Under the pieces are notes generated by a model. The model ran no database searches and had not been told where the DNA came from. It worked only from the letters and a program-made list of their open reading frames with translations. The position numbers and the translations under genes were made by a program. From positions 186,001 to 250,000 of the forward strand of contig NZ_RWKV01000003.1 in the NCBI RefSeq assembly GCF_003993795.1: a DNA stretch of 64,000 nucleotides, in the 5' to 3' direction. The stretch is from Aquabacter cavernae (lineage in GTDB: Bacteria > Pseudomonadota > Alphaproteobacteria > Rhizobiales > Xanthobacteraceae). The stretch's first letter is position 1. Each line of letters starts with the position of its first letter. Below are positions 17,835 to 28,830 of the stretch, in pieces.

Positions 17835-19097
17835 TCACGATTGCGGGCGACGGAACAGCAGCGAAGCGTTGGTGCCGCCGAAGCCGAAGGAGTTGGACAG
17901 GGCCACGTCGATCTTGCGCGCCCGCGGCTTGTGCGGGACCAGATCGATGGCCGTCTCGACGGAGGGATTGTCGAGATTGAGGGTGGCCGGCGCCACCTGG
18001 TCGCGAATCGCCAGGATGGAGAAGATGGCCTCCACCGCCCCGGCGGCACCCAGAAGGTGGCCGATGGACGACTTGGTGGAGGACATGGACACGCCCGCCG
18101 CCGCATCGCCCAGAAGGCGTTCCACTGCCTGCAGCTCGATGCCATCGGCCATGGTGGAGGTGCCATGGGCGTTGATGTAGTCCACCTCGGCCGGGGTCAC
18201 GCCGCCGCGCTTCAGGGCCGCGCTCATGCAGCGATAGGCGCCGTCACCGTCGGGGGAGGGGGCGGTGATGTGATAGGCATCGCCCGACAGGCCGTAGCCG
18301 ATCAGCTCCGCATAGATCTTGGCGCCGCGCGCCTTGGCGTGCTCGTATTCCTCAAGCACCACCATGCCCGCGCCTTCGCCCATGACGAAGCCGTCGCGAT
18401 CCCGGTCATAGGGACGCGAGCCGCGCGCGGGTTCCTCGTTGAAGGCGGTGCAGAGCGCCTTGCAGGAGGCGAAGCCCGCCAGCGCGAGCCGGTTGACCGG
18501 CGATTCGGTGCCGCCCGCCAGCATCACGTCCGCATCGCCCAGGGCGATGAGGCGCCCGGCATCGCCGATGGCGTGCGCGCCGGTGGAGCAGGCCGTGACC
18601 ACCGCATGGTTCGGCCCCTTGAGGCCGTGCGCGATGGAGACGTAGCCGCCCGCCAGGTTGATGAGGCGGCCGGGAATGAAGAAGGGCGAGATGCGGCGCG
18701 GGCCGCGCTCCTTCAGGATGAGGGACGCTTCCGCGATGCCCTCGATGCCGCCGATGCCGGAGCCGATCAGGACGCCGGTGGAAATCTGGTCCTCATAGGA
18801 GGTCGGATGCCAGTCGGCATCGTCCAGCGCCTGCTGCGCGGCCGCCATGGCGAAGACGATGAATTCATCGACCTTGCGCTGTTCCTTGGGCTCCATCCAG
18901 TCGTCGGGATTGTAGGTTCCATCGGAACCGTCACCGCGGGGAATGGTGCAGGCGATCTTGCAGGGCAGGTCCGAAACGTCGAAACGCTCGACGACCGACG
19001 CGCCGCTCTGGCCATCCAGCAGCCGCCGCCAGCTCGGCTCGACACCGCAGGCGAGCGGCGTCACCATGCCGAGGCCAGTGACGACAACACGTCTCAT
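17835..19097 (-). CDS. fabF: 3-oxoacyl-ACP synthase II FabF
   Basis: FabF condenses malonyl-ACP with growing acyl-ACP in type II fatty-acid elongation. The 420-residue protein shows the Cys-His-His triad: Cys170 in VTACSTGAH, His311 in NAHGTSTMADG and His347 in SIGHLLGAAGAVEA. The start at 19097 (MRRVVVTGLGMVTPLACG) gives the canonical N-terminus; a six-residue extension is possible but unlikely. It follows acpP in the same orientation by 77 bases, the usual acpP-fabF pairing. Confidence 0.96.
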   Translation of the reverse strand: MRRVVVTGLGMVTPLACGVEPSWRRLLDGQSGASVVERFDVSDLPCKIACTIPRGDGSDGTYNPDDWMEPKEQRKVDEFIVFAMAAAQQALDDADWHPTSYEDQISTGVLIGSGIGGIEGIAEASLILKERGPRRISPFFIPGRLINLAGGYVSIAHGLKGPNHAVVTACSTGAHAIGDAGRLIALGDADVMLAGGTESPVNRLALAGFASCKALCTAFNEEPARGSRPYDRDRDGFVMGEGAGMVVLEEYEHAKARGAKIYAELIGYGLSGDAYHITAPSPDGDGAYRCMSAALKRGGVTPAEVDYINAHGTSTMADGIELQAVERLLGDAAAGVSMSSTKSSIGHLLGAAGAVEAIFSILAIRDQVAPATLNLDNPSVETAIDLVPHKPRARKIDVALSNSFGFGGTNASLLFRRPQS

Positions 19098-19174
19098 GGG
19101 AGAACTCCGGAACAATCAGACGGACGGCCGCGTACGCCCGGGGCGCCGCGACCGTCGAATACACAGGCTTGAGA

Positions 19175-19411
19175 TCAAGCCGCGTTCTTTTCCAGGAACT
19201 TGATCGCGTCGCCGACCGTCAGAATGGTCTCGGCGGCGTCGTCCGGGATCTCGGTGTTGAACGCTTCCTCGAAGGCCATCACGAGCTCGACGGTGTCGAG
19301 GCTGTCCGCGCCGAGATCGTCGATGAAGCTGGCATTTTCCGTGACCTTCGCGGGCTCGACGCCCAGATGCTCCGCGACGATCTTCTTCACCTGATCGGCG
19401 ATTTCACTCAT
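19175..19411 (-). CDS. acpP: acyl carrier protein
   Basis: This 78-residue acidic protein carries growing acyl chains on a phosphopantetheine arm. The attachment site is Ser37 in the perfect motif [19 protein letters not shown]. Length and sequence are typical of primary AcpP rather than a specialised carrier. It lies between fabG and fabF and is preceded by a 247-base gap that probably holds its own strong promoter, as expected for such an abundant protein. Confidence 0.98.
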   Translation of the reverse strand: MSEIADQVKKIVAEHLGVEPAKVTENASFIDDLGADSLDTVELVMAFEEAFNTEIPDDAAETILTVGDAIKFLEKNAA

Positions 19412-19598
19412 CGATGCACCCTCATTATCTGAATTATGTCCTGCCGTGCGGCGGCTGTGAGACGGCATAAAGCCTTTCACCCGCCGTGCCCAGCCCCCAT
19501 GCTCGGTTCCCGTCGGGCTGATCGAAGCACAGAAATCCTCACCCGAACGCGCGTTTGTCTGCTCGACCGGATGGCGGGTCGTTACCACACTTCCCAAG

Positions 19599-19628
19599 CC
19601 TATGCCAGCAAACCCCATCCCCGTCAAA
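19599..19628 (-). promoter_or_regulatory. candidate acpP promoter
   Basis: On the minus strand, TTTGAC (19628-19623) is followed after 18 bases by CATAGG (19604-19599), resembling the alphaproteobacterial CTTGAC-N17-CTATAT pattern. It lies about 190 bases upstream of acpP, in the otherwise empty fabG-acpP gap. Confidence 0.4.
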
Positions 19629-19658
19629 AGGTCCAGCGGGGCTTGCCATGCACAAGGC

Positions 19659-20396
19659 TCAGATCATGGCCATTCCACCGTTTACATGCAGCGTCTGGCC
19701 GGTGACATAGCCGGCTTCGTCGGAGGCCAGATAGACGCAGGCATTGGCGATGTCGGCGGGCGAGCCCAGCCGCGCCGCAGGCACGGCCTTCAGGATGCTT
19801 TCCCGCTGCTTTTCATTGAGCGCGTCGGTCATGGGCGTGGCGATGAAGCCGGGGGCGACGCAGTTCACGGTCACGCCGCGGCTCGCCACTTCCTGGGCCA
19901 GCGACTTGCTCATGCCGATCATGGCCGCCTTGGCGGCGGCATAATTGCCCTGGCCCGCATTGCCGGTGACGCCGACGATGGAGGTGATGGAGATGATGCG
20001 GCCCGCCCGGCGGCGCATCATGGAGCGCACCGCCGCCCGCGACAGGCGGAAGGCGGAGGTGAGGTTCACCGCGATCACCTGGTCCCAGGCCTCGTCGGTG
20101 AGGCGCATGAAGATGTTGTCGCGGGTGATGCCGGCATTGTTCACCAGGATGTCCACCTGGCCCATGGCGGCCTCGGCGTCGGGCACCAGCTTCTCCACCT
20201 CCTCGGCGACGCCGAGATTGCAGGGCAGCACATGGGCCCGCTCGCCCAGCTCGGCCGCCAGCGCCTCCAGCGCCTCCTTGCGGGTGCCGGAGAGGGAGAC
20301 GGTGGCGCCCTGGGCGTGCAGGGCCTTGGCGATGGCGCCGCCGATGCCGCCCGTGGCGCCGGTGACGAGCGCGGTCTTGCCGCTGAGGTCGAACAT
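19659..20396 (-). CDS. fabG: 3-oxoacyl-ACP reductase FabG
   Basis: FabG reduces 3-oxoacyl-ACP with NADPH in each elongation cycle. The 245-residue short-chain dehydrogenase shows the cofactor loop [16 protein letters not shown] at 86-89, and the Ser139, Tyr152, Lys156 catalytic residues ([15 protein letters not shown]). The C-terminus [15 protein letters not shown] is typical of FabG. It follows fabD by 32 bases and is likely co-transcribed. Confidence 0.95.
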   Translation of the reverse strand: MFDLSGKTALVTGATGGIGGAIAKALHAQGATVSLSGTRKEALEALAAELGERAHVLPCNLGVAEEVEKLVPDAEAAMGQVDILVNNAGITRDNIFMRLTDEAWDQVIAVNLTSAFRLSRAAVRSMMRRRAGRIISITSIVGVTGNAGQGNYAAAKAAMIGMSKSLAQEVASRGVTVNCVAPGFIATPMTDALNEKQRESILKAVPAARLGSPADIANACVYLASDEAGYVTGQTLHVNGGMAMI

Positions 20397-20428
20397 GGGA
20401 GCTCCAGAAGCCGAAGAGGAAAAAGGGA

Positions 20429-21385
20429 TCAGGCGGCGGGCGCGGCACGGGCCGCGATGAAGGCGGCAACGTCCTCGGGCGTGCCCACCGCGCTCGCCGC
20501 GATCTGCTTGGCGATGCGGCGCGACAGGCCGGAGAGCACCTTGCCGGCGCCCACCTCGACGGTGCGGTCCACGCCCGCGGAGGCCATGAACAGCACGCTC
20601 TCGCGCCAGCGCACGGTGCCGGTCACCTGCTCCACCAGCAGGCGGACGATCTCCGCCGGGTCGGTGACGGGCGCGGCCTTCACGTTGGAGACCAGGGGAA
20701 CCACCGGGGCCTTCACGTCGGCCTTTGCGAGCGCCTCGGCCATGGCCGAAGCCGCCGGGGCCATGAGGCTGCAATGGAAGGGGGCGGACACGGGCAGCAG
20801 CACCGCCTTCATGGCGCCCTTGGCCTTGGCGATCTCGATGGCCCGCTCCACGGCGGCCTTGGTGCCGGAGACCACCACCTGGCCGTCCGCATTATCGTTG
20901 GCGGCGGCGCAGACCTCGCCCTGCGCCGCCTCGACGGCGACGGCGGCGGCATCGGCATAATTGAGGCCCAGCAGGGCGGCCATGGCACCCGCGCCCACCG
21001 GCACCGCCTGCTGCATGGCGCTGCCGCGGATGCGCAGCAGGCGCGCCGCGTCGGTCACCGAGAGGGCACCGGCGGCGGCGAGCGCGGAATATTCACCCAG
21101 CGAGTGGCCGGCCACGAAGGCGGCGTCCCGCGCAAGGTCGAGGCCCGCCTCGCTTTCCAGCACGCGCAGGGTGGCGAGCGACACCGCCATGAGGGCGGGC
21201 TGGGCGTTGGCGGTAAGGGTCAGCTCATCGGCCGGCCCCTCCCACATGAGGGTCGAGAGCTTCTGCGACAGTGCCGCGTCCACCTCGTCGAACACCGCGC
21301 GTGCGGCGGGAAAGGCGTCGGCGAGGGCCTTGCCCATGCCCACCTGCTGACTGCCCTGGCCGGGGAAGATAAAGGCCGTGCTCAT
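20429..21385 (-). CDS. fabD: malonyl-CoA-ACP transacylase FabD
   Basis: FabD moves malonyl groups from coenzyme A to ACP. The 318-residue protein begins AFIFPGQGSQQVGMG, has the nucleophile Ser95 in GHSLGEYSALAA and the catalytic His204 in APFHCSLM. It is the first gene of the leftward fabD-fabG-acpP-fabF group and is divergent from rpsF. Confidence 0.96.
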   Translation of the reverse strand: MSTAFIFPGQGSQQVGMGKALADAFPAARAVFDEVDAALSQKLSTLMWEGPADELTLTANAQPALMAVSLATLRVLESEAGLDLARDAAFVAGHSLGEYSALAAAGALSVTDAARLLRIRGSAMQQAVPVGAGAMAALLGLNYADAAAVAVEAAQGEVCAAANDNADGQVVVSGTKAAVERAIEIAKAKGAMKAVLLPVSAPFHCSLMAPAASAMAEALAKADVKAPVVPLVSNVKAAPVTDPAEIVRLLVEQVTGTVRWRESVLFMASAGVDRTVEVGAGKVLSGLSRRIAKQIAASAVGTPEDVAAFIAARAAPAA

Positions 21386-21430
21386 GCGGTTCTCTCGCTT
21401 TTGGTTGCGGGCCTGAAATTTGGGGAGGGG

Positions 21431-21459
21431 AGAGACACTGCCTCGGGCAGGGAGTCAAG
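21431..21459 (-). promoter_or_regulatory. candidate fabD promoter
   Basis: On the minus strand a perfect CTTGAC (21459-21454) is followed after 17 bases by GTCTCT (21436-21431). The -35 element is ideal and the -10 element weak. It lies about 50 bases upstream of the fabD start. Confidence 0.35.
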
Positions 21460-21554
21460 GTTGCCCGTGCTGCGTCCACGCGCAATGGTGTCGTGCGGCG
21501 GGCGCAGAGCGCGCCGGAACCCCGCCCGGAGGCTCGGCCACAGGGCCCGGAAAG

Positions 21555-21582
21555 CTTGCATCGGCGGCAGAACCTGCTATAC
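21555..21582 (+). promoter_or_regulatory. candidate rpsF operon promoter
   Basis: CTTGCA at 21555-21560 and CTATAC at 21577-21582, 16 bases apart, closely match the alphaproteobacterial pattern CTTGAC-N17-CTATAT. It would give an rpsF leader of about 180 bases. Together with the fabD candidate it accounts for the 387-base gap between fabD and rpsF, which holds no gene that I can support. Confidence 0.5.
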
Positions 21583-21708
21583 GCCCCGCTTCCGTTGTCC
21601 CGGCCGGGGGCTGAACGGACGGTCGTCTTCATGCCAGCTTCAGAGGCGCGCAGGAAGTCGATAGGGCGAAAGCCCGTCGTCCCGTGTTCCCGCCTTCCGA
21701 GCAGACGC

Positions 21709-21722
21709 GCCTTTCCGAAGGC
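21709..21722 (+). promoter_or_regulatory. hairpin in the rpsF leader, possible S6:S18 autoregulatory element
   Basis: GCCTT (21709-21713) pairs with AAGGC (21718-21722) around a TCCG loop, 50 bases upstream of rpsF. A CCG-containing stem-loop bound by the S6:S18 complex is known in the rpsF leaders of many bacteria. This hairpin is short, so the assignment is tentative. Confidence 0.3.
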
Positions 21723-21772
21723 CGAAAGGGCTTGGCGCCGGGGGCGGAACGAACAGAAAGGCAAGAGACGAC

Positions 21773-22210
21773 ATGGCTCTCTACGAGCACGTGTTCCTCG
21801 CGCGCCAAGACGTGACGGCGCAGCAGGTCGAGGAACTGACCACCCGCTTCAAGGGTGTGATCGAGGCGAACGGCGGTTCGGTCGGCAAGACCGAATATTG
21901 GGGTGTGAAGACCCTGACCTATCGCATCAACAAGAACCGCAAGGCGCACTTCACGCTCCTGAACATCGACGCCCCCTCGGCGGCGGTGCAGGAGATGGAG
22001 CGCCAGATGCGCATTGACGAGGACGTTCTGCGCTTCCTCACCCTGCGCGTCGAAGAGCATGAAGAAGGCCAGTCCGCCATGCTCCAGAAGCGTGATCGCG
22101 ACGACCGCGAGCGCGGCGAGCGTGGCTTCGGCGGCGATCGCGGCTTCGGCGGTGACCGTCCGCGCCGTCCGCGCGAGCGGGAAGAGGCCCAGAGCGAGGA
22201 GACTGTGTGA
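21773..22210 (+). CDS. rpsF: 30S ribosomal protein S6
   Basis: S6 binds the 30S platform together with S18. The 145-residue protein has the normal S6 core ([39 protein letters not shown]). It also has a charged C-terminal tail, from about residue 104, rich in Arg, Asp, Glu and Gly, with two GFGGDR repeats. Such extended tails are common in alphaproteobacterial S6. The stop overlaps the rpsR start. Confidence 0.97.
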   Translation: MALYEHVFLARQDVTAQQVEELTTRFKGVIEANGGSVGKTEYWGVKTLTYRINKNRKAHFTLLNIDAPSAAVQEMERQMRIDEDVLRFLTLRVEEHEEGQSAMLQKRDRDDRERGERGFGGDRGFGGDRPRRPREREEAQSEETV

Positions 22211-22467
22211 TGGCATTCGCTCAAGCCGGTGGTGGTGGCGGTCAGCGTCGCCCGTTCTTCCGTCGTCGCAAGACCTGCCCGTTCTCCGGCCCCAACGCGC
22301 CGAAGATCGACTACAAGGACGTGCGGCTCCTGCAGCGCTACATTTCCGAGCGCGGCAAGATCGTGCCGAGCCGCATCACCGCGGTGTCCGCCAAGAAGCA
22401 GCGCGAGCTGTCGGCGGCCATCAAGCGTGCGCGCTTCCTCGGCCTGCTGCCCTTCGTGATCCGCTGA
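22210..22467 (+). CDS. rpsR: 30S ribosomal protein S18
   Basis: This 85-residue protein partners S6 on the 30S platform. It has the conserved block [20 protein letters not shown], then [19 protein letters not shown] and [11 protein letters not shown]. The ATG at 22210 overlaps the rpsF TGA, indicating translational coupling. A strong intrinsic terminator begins 17 bases after its stop. Confidence 0.97.
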   Translation: MAFAQAGGGGGQRRPFFRRRKTCPFSGPNAPKIDYKDVRLLQRYISERGKIVPSRITAVSAKKQRELSAAIKRARFLGLLPFVIR

Positions 22468-22483
22468 TCGCGGAACGATGATC

Positions 22484-22512
22484 CGGGGCGCGCGCTGTCG
22501 CGCCCCGTTTTT
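22484..22512 (+). terminator. intrinsic terminator after rpsR
   Basis: A 9-bp perfect GC stem (CGGGGCGCG at 22484-22492 with CGCGCCCCG at 22499-22507) and a six-base loop are followed by TTTTT. It separates rpsF-rpsR from the DUF2232 gene and rplI, which are often treated as one operon. It may act as a partial attenuator or a full stop. Confidence 0.85.
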
Positions 22513-22610
22513 CGAGTAAAAGAGGCCGCGCCGGCGCGGCCCAGTTGGGGACGATGGCGCGACCGGCGCCGCAACCGCCCTCTAACCGCCTCGGCGGGAC
22601 AGCGAGAGAC

Positions 22611-23573
22611 ATGGGACAGATTCTTCTCATCGGCCTGGCCGCGGGCGCGGCCTCTGCACTTCTCGTGGCGGGCGTCGCCGCGGGCACCATGCTGGCCGTT
22701 CCCCTGTTCTATCTCGCCCCTCTCCCCATCATGGTGGCGGGCCTCGCCTTCAGCCACTGGGCCGCTCTGTTCGGCGTGCTGTTCGGCGCGGCGAGCCTTG
22801 GCGTGGTGTTCAGCACCACCTTCCTCTTCGCCTATCTCATCGGCATTGGCGGCCCGGCCTGGGTCCTGGCTTATGCCGCCCTCCTGGCGCGCGACGAGCC
22901 TGCCGGGCGCGGCGGCATGGTCTGGTTCTCCGTCTCGGGCATCGTAATCCTGGCGGCGGTGCTGGCGACCGGCAGCACGCTGGCGGGTCTCCTGTCGGTG
23001 GCCAGCGACTACGAGACCTATCGCGCGGCGGTGGCCGCCGCTTTCGGTGCCTTCGTCGAAGTGCAGAAAGAGGTGGGCGGAGCGGGCCTTGCGCCGGCGG
23101 ACGCCGCCAGCATGTCCGGCCTCGTGGCGGGCGTCCTGCCCGGCATGGCCGCAACGCTCTCCATGGTGACGCAGCTCGTCTGCCTCTATCTCGCCGGGCG
23201 GGCGGCCATGGTCTCGGGGCGCCTCGCGCGCCCCTGGCCGCATCTGGCGGGCCTGCGCCTGCCGCAGGTGACGAGCCTCCTTCTGGCAGTGATCGTCGCC
23301 GCCTCCGTGATACCGGGCATGGCCGGCCTTGCGGCCTCGGCGGCGGGGGCCACGCTGGTGACGGCCTTCGTGCTCGCCGGTTTCGCCGCCCTTCACGATC
23401 TCACGCGCGGCCGCACGGCGCGGCCGCTCATCCTGACCGCAGCCTGGGTCGCGACGCTCGCCCTCGGCTGGCCGGTGCTCGGTGTGGCGCTGTTCGGACT
23501 GGTGGACACCATGTTCCACCTGCGCACCCGCCTGGGCACCGGGGGCGGCCCGCCGGCCGCCAACGACCGCTGA
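22611..23573 (+). CDS. DUF2232 integral membrane protein
   Basis: This 320-residue hydrophobic protein has about eight predicted transmembrane helices, beginning MGQILLIGLAAGAASALLVAG and ending with a short polar tail (HLRTRLGTGGGPPAANDR). It matches the DUF2232 family by its position between rpsR and rplI and by its overall pattern. The family is conserved in Rhizobiales at this locus, and its function is unknown. The ATG at 22611 is chosen because upstream in-frame codons encode a non-hydrophobic, Pro/Arg-rich stretch lying on the terminator leader. Confidence 0.8.
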   Translation: MGQILLIGLAAGAASALLVAGVAAGTMLAVPLFYLAPLPIMVAGLAFSHWAALFGVLFGAASLGVVFSTTFLFAYLIGIGGPAWVLAYAALLARDEPAGRGGMVWFSVSGIVILAAVLATGSTLAGLLSVASDYETYRAAVAAAFGAFVEVQKEVGGAGLAPADAASMSGLVAGVLPGMAATLSMVTQLVCLYLAGRAAMVSGRLARPWPHLAGLRLPQVTSLLLAVIVAASVIPGMAGLAASAAGATLVTAFVLAGFAALHDLTRGRTARPLILTAAWVATLALGWPVLGVALFGLVDTMFHLRTRLGTGGGPPAANDR

Positions 23574-23624
23574 CCGCATTCCACGCATTCCAAAGACAGC
23601 ATTCTGAAGACATAGGAGACACAC

Positions 23625-24197
23625 ATGGACGTTATTCTTCTCGAGCGCATCGCCAAGCTCGGCCAGATGGGCGAAGTGGTGAGCGTGCGCCCCGGCTATG
23701 CCCGCAACTTCCTGCTGACCCAGGGCAAGGCCCTGCGCGCCACCAAGGCGAACCGCACCAAGTACGAGCAGATGAAGGCTCAGCTTGAGGCCCGGAACCT
23801 GGAGCTGAAGACGGAAGCCCAGGCGGTCGGTGCCAAGCTCAACGGCGTCAGCGTCGTGGTCATCCGCCAGGCCGGTGAGAGCGGCCAGCTCTACGGCTCG
23901 GTCTCCACCCGTGACATCGCCGACGCGCTGACCGCCGCCGGCTTCACCGTGGGCCGCCAGCAGATCGTGCTGAACCACCCCATCAAGACCATCGGCCTGC
24001 ACGGCTTGCCCGTGACCCTGCACCCCGAGGTGGAGGTGTCCGTCACCGTGAACGTCGCCCGCAGCGCCGAAGAGGCCGAGCGCCTGGCTCGCGGCGAGGA
24101 CTTCCGCGCCCGTGACGACGAGGATGAGGACGAGGTGGATGCCACCGAGGAGCAGGTGGTGGAAGTCGTCGCCGAGGAAGGCGAAGAGGAAGCCTGA
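23625..24197 (+). CDS. rplI: 50S ribosomal protein L9
   Basis: L9 binds 23S rRNA at the base of the L1 stalk. The 190-residue protein starts with [20 protein letters not shown], followed by [15 protein letters not shown], the RNA-binding N-domain, then a long central helix and the C-domain ([20 protein letters not shown]). An acidic C-terminal tail of about 30 Glu/Asp-rich residues extends beyond the E. coli length, as in other alphaproteobacteria. A TAGGAGAC ribosome-binding site precedes the start. Confidence 0.97.
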   Translation: MDVILLERIAKLGQMGEVVSVRPGYARNFLLTQGKALRATKANRTKYEQMKAQLEARNLELKTEAQAVGAKLNGVSVVVIRQAGESGQLYGSVSTRDIADALTAAGFTVGRQQIVLNHPIKTIGLHGLPVTLHPEVEVSVTVNVARSAEEAERLARGEDFRARDDEDEDEVDATEEQVVEVVAEEGEEEA

Positions 24198-24325
24198 GTT
24201 CACGCCGCGCCCGGCGCGCGGCGCGGGTAACGCAGGCGACCGAGACTGGAGCGGTGCACCCACCTTGGGTGGGCTTCCGCTTCCGGAGCTTTGCCGTCCG
24301 GTCCAGTACGCTGCAGTACCCCTGA

Positions 24326-24354
24326 ACGCCCGGCTTCGGCCGGGCGTTTTCTTT
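24326..24354 (+). terminator. intrinsic terminator downstream of rplI
   Basis: An 8-bp perfect stem (CGCCCGGC at 24327-24334 with GCCGGGCG at 24339-24346) and a TTCG loop are followed by TTTTCTTTT. It lies 129 bases after rplI. The interval before it also holds a smaller CCCACC/GGTGGG hairpin. I see no gene between rplI and ccmB. Confidence 0.85.
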
Positions 24355-24485
24355 TGTGCCTCTCAAGAGCCGTCTTGCCGACAGGAGAAGGCGGTGATGT
24401 GGTCCTGGAACCGCCCGGCGCTAGCGGAGCGGGCTGTTGCAGGCCGACCATTCAAGCGGGATTCGCCAGGGCCGTGCGGTCTTTG

Positions 24486-25154
24486 CTACCGCGCCGCGCG
24501 CAGGGCAGCGGCAGCCGCAACGGGGCCGAGCACCAGGGCGAACAAAGACAGGCCCGCCAGCACCTGGAATGGCGTGCCGAAGGGGACCGGCCCCGTGATG
24601 GCGGCATTGGTGGCTGATACGGCGAAGATCAGCACCGGGATGGCCAGCGGCAACACCAGAACCGCGATGAGCAGCCCGCCCCGCCGGAACGCGCCCGCGA
24701 AGGCCGCGCCGATCAACCCGAGCGCGGTGACGGCGGGCGTGCCCACCAGCAGCGTGGCCATGAGCGCGCCGATGCCGGGCAGGTCCAGGTTCAGCATGAG
24801 GGCGAGGAAGGGGGCCGCCACCACCAAGGGGAGCCCCGTGGCCAGCCAGTGGGCGAGGCCCTTGGCGGCGGTCACCAGTTCCAGCGGCAGGACGGCGCCT
24901 GCGAGCGCATCCATGGAGCCGTCCTCCACATCCGCCGCGAACAGGCGCTCCAGGCCGATGAGGCTCGCCAGCATGGCGCCGATCCACAAGATGGCCGGGG
25001 CGATGCGGGCAAGGAGCGCGAGGTCCGGCCCCACCGCGAACGGCACCACCGTGACGACGCTGAGGAAGAACACGACGCCGAGCCCGGCCCCGCCGCCCGC
25101 CCGCATGGCCAGCAGAAAGTCGCGATGGACCAAAGCGAGGAAGGGGGCGGTCAT
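24486..25154 (-). CDS. ccmB: heme exporter permease CcmB
   Basis: CcmB is a membrane subunit of the CcmABCD complex that provides heme for c-type cytochrome maturation. The 222-residue protein has six hydrophobic helices and the family segments FLALVHRDFLLAMRAGGGAG and LVGTPAVTALGLIGAAF. The start overlaps the ccmA stop by four bases. Unusually, nothing like ccmC or ccmD follows; the next thing downstream is the rplI terminator region. Confidence 0.93.
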   Translation of the reverse strand: MTAPFLALVHRDFLLAMRAGGGAGLGVVFFLSVVTVVPFAVGPDLALLARIAPAILWIGAMLASLIGLERLFAADVEDGSMDALAGAVLPLELVTAAKGLAHWLATGLPLVVAAPFLALMLNLDLPGIGALMATLLVGTPAVTALGLIGAAFAGAFRRGGLLIAVLVLPLAIPVLIFAVSATNAAITGPVPFGTPFQVLAGLSLFALVLGPVAAAAALRAAR

Positions 25155-25804
25155 CGCGGGGCTCCCAGCCGCAATTCCCGTGCGCCCGGGCCGAAATCCA
25201 GCGGCGTATGGGTGGCGGCGAGGATCAGGCCGCCGGCCTGGAGATGGGTCCGGCCGAGCGCCGCGAAGCGGGCCTGGGCCTGGGCGTCCAGCGCCGTGGT
25301 GGGCTCGTCCAGCACCCAGAGCGGGCGCCGGGAGACCAGCAGGCGGGCGATGGCGAGGCGGCGCTTCTGCCCGGCGGACAGAACCATTGCGGGAAGCCGC
25401 CCCAGGCCGCCCAGCCCCACCTCGTCCAGCGCATCCTCCACGGGCAGGCCCTGTGACCCCAGAACCGCGCGCCAGAAGCCGAGATTTTCACGAACCGTCA
25501 GCGACGCCTTCAGGGCGTCGTCATGGCCGAGATAATGGGTGCGCTCGCTCATGCGGGTGTCGGCGGCATCGCCCTCCAGCCGGGCGCGGCCGGATGTTGC
25601 GGTCAGCAGGCCGGCGGCGAGGCGCAGCAGGGAGGATTTGCCCACGCCGTTCGCGCCGGTCACCACCAGTGCCTCGCCGGACCGCACGGAAAACGACAGA
25701 TTCTCGAACAGAAGGCGCGTGCCGCGTCGGCAGGCGAGGCTTTCGCCAACGAAAGCGAGCCCGGACCAGGAATCATCGAGCCCTGCGTTTGGTGCAATGC
25801 ACAT
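25151..25804 (-). CDS. ccmA: heme exporter ATPase CcmA
   Basis: CcmA is the ATP-hydrolysing subunit that drives release of heme-loaded CcmE. The 217-residue protein has Walker [10 protein letters not shown], the ABC signature [14 protein letters not shown] and Walker [13 protein letters not shown]. The first dozen or so residues ([12 protein letters not shown]) are not family-typical, so the real start may lie slightly downstream. It is divergent from acnA, an arrangement frequent in Rhizobiales. Confidence 0.93.
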   Translation of the reverse strand: MCIAPNAGLDDSWSGLAFVGESLACRRGTRLLFENLSFSVRSGEALVVTGANGVGKSSLLRLAAGLLTATSGRARLEGDAADTRMSERTHYLGHDDALKASLTVRENLGFWRAVLGSQGLPVEDALDEVGLGGLGRLPAMVLSAGQKRRLAIARLLVSRRPLWVLDEPTTALDAQAQARFAALGRTHLQAGGLILAATHTPLDFGPGARELRLGAPR

Positions 25805-25819
25805 TCGTTCGTCTTACCG

Positions 25820-25848
25820 CATGACCGCCGTTTAAAATCGCTCTATAA
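25820..25848 (+). promoter_or_regulatory. acnA promoter
   Basis: CATGAC at 25820-25825 and CTATAA at 25843-25848, exactly 17 bases apart, differ from the alphaproteobacterial CTTGAC-N17-CTATAT pattern at few positions. The predicted leader to the acnA GTG is about 95 bases. Confidence 0.55.
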
Positions 25849-25948
25849 AGCGGCTGAACCGCACCGTCCAAGGTGGGATGACGCCTTTCTCACCACATTC
25901 GCCGGACGGCTGGCGTCGGTCGATACATCGAACCGGAGAGAACGCGCC

Positions 25949-28645
<2,697 letters not shown>

Positions 28646-28650
28646 CCTGC

Positions 28651-28674
28651 CGGGCGCCTTCGGGCGCCCGTTTT
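28651..28674 (+). terminator. intrinsic terminator of acnA
   Basis: An 8-bp perfect stem (CGGGCGCC at 28651-28658 with GGCGCCCG at 28663-28670) and a TTCG loop are followed by TTTT, six bases after the acnA stop. Confidence 0.9.
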
Positions 28675-28830
28675 CTCCCCCGGCTTCGGCTGGGTAAACC
28701 CGGTGGCGCAGGCGCGGCGCCGGGTCTTTCCCGCGGGGAGCGTTTGGCTCCTCTCACCGCGAATTGACTGGCCTCCCCTGCGGCAGGCGCCTATGTGGGA
28801 ACGTCTCCTTTATTTGGACTGTTCGTGCCG

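Noticed and set aside
16560-19172. A very long plus-strand open frame of about 870 codons opposite mltG and fabF
   Set aside because: The minus strand encodes two complete, motif-bearing proteins here. The plus-strand translation is low-complexity Gly/Arg/His/Gln typical of antisense frames in high-GC DNA.
24200-24451. An 83-codon minus-strand frame between rplI and ccmB as a possible ccmC remnant
   Set aside because: It runs through the rplI terminator hairpin, and the translation is not hydrophobic, unlike CcmC.
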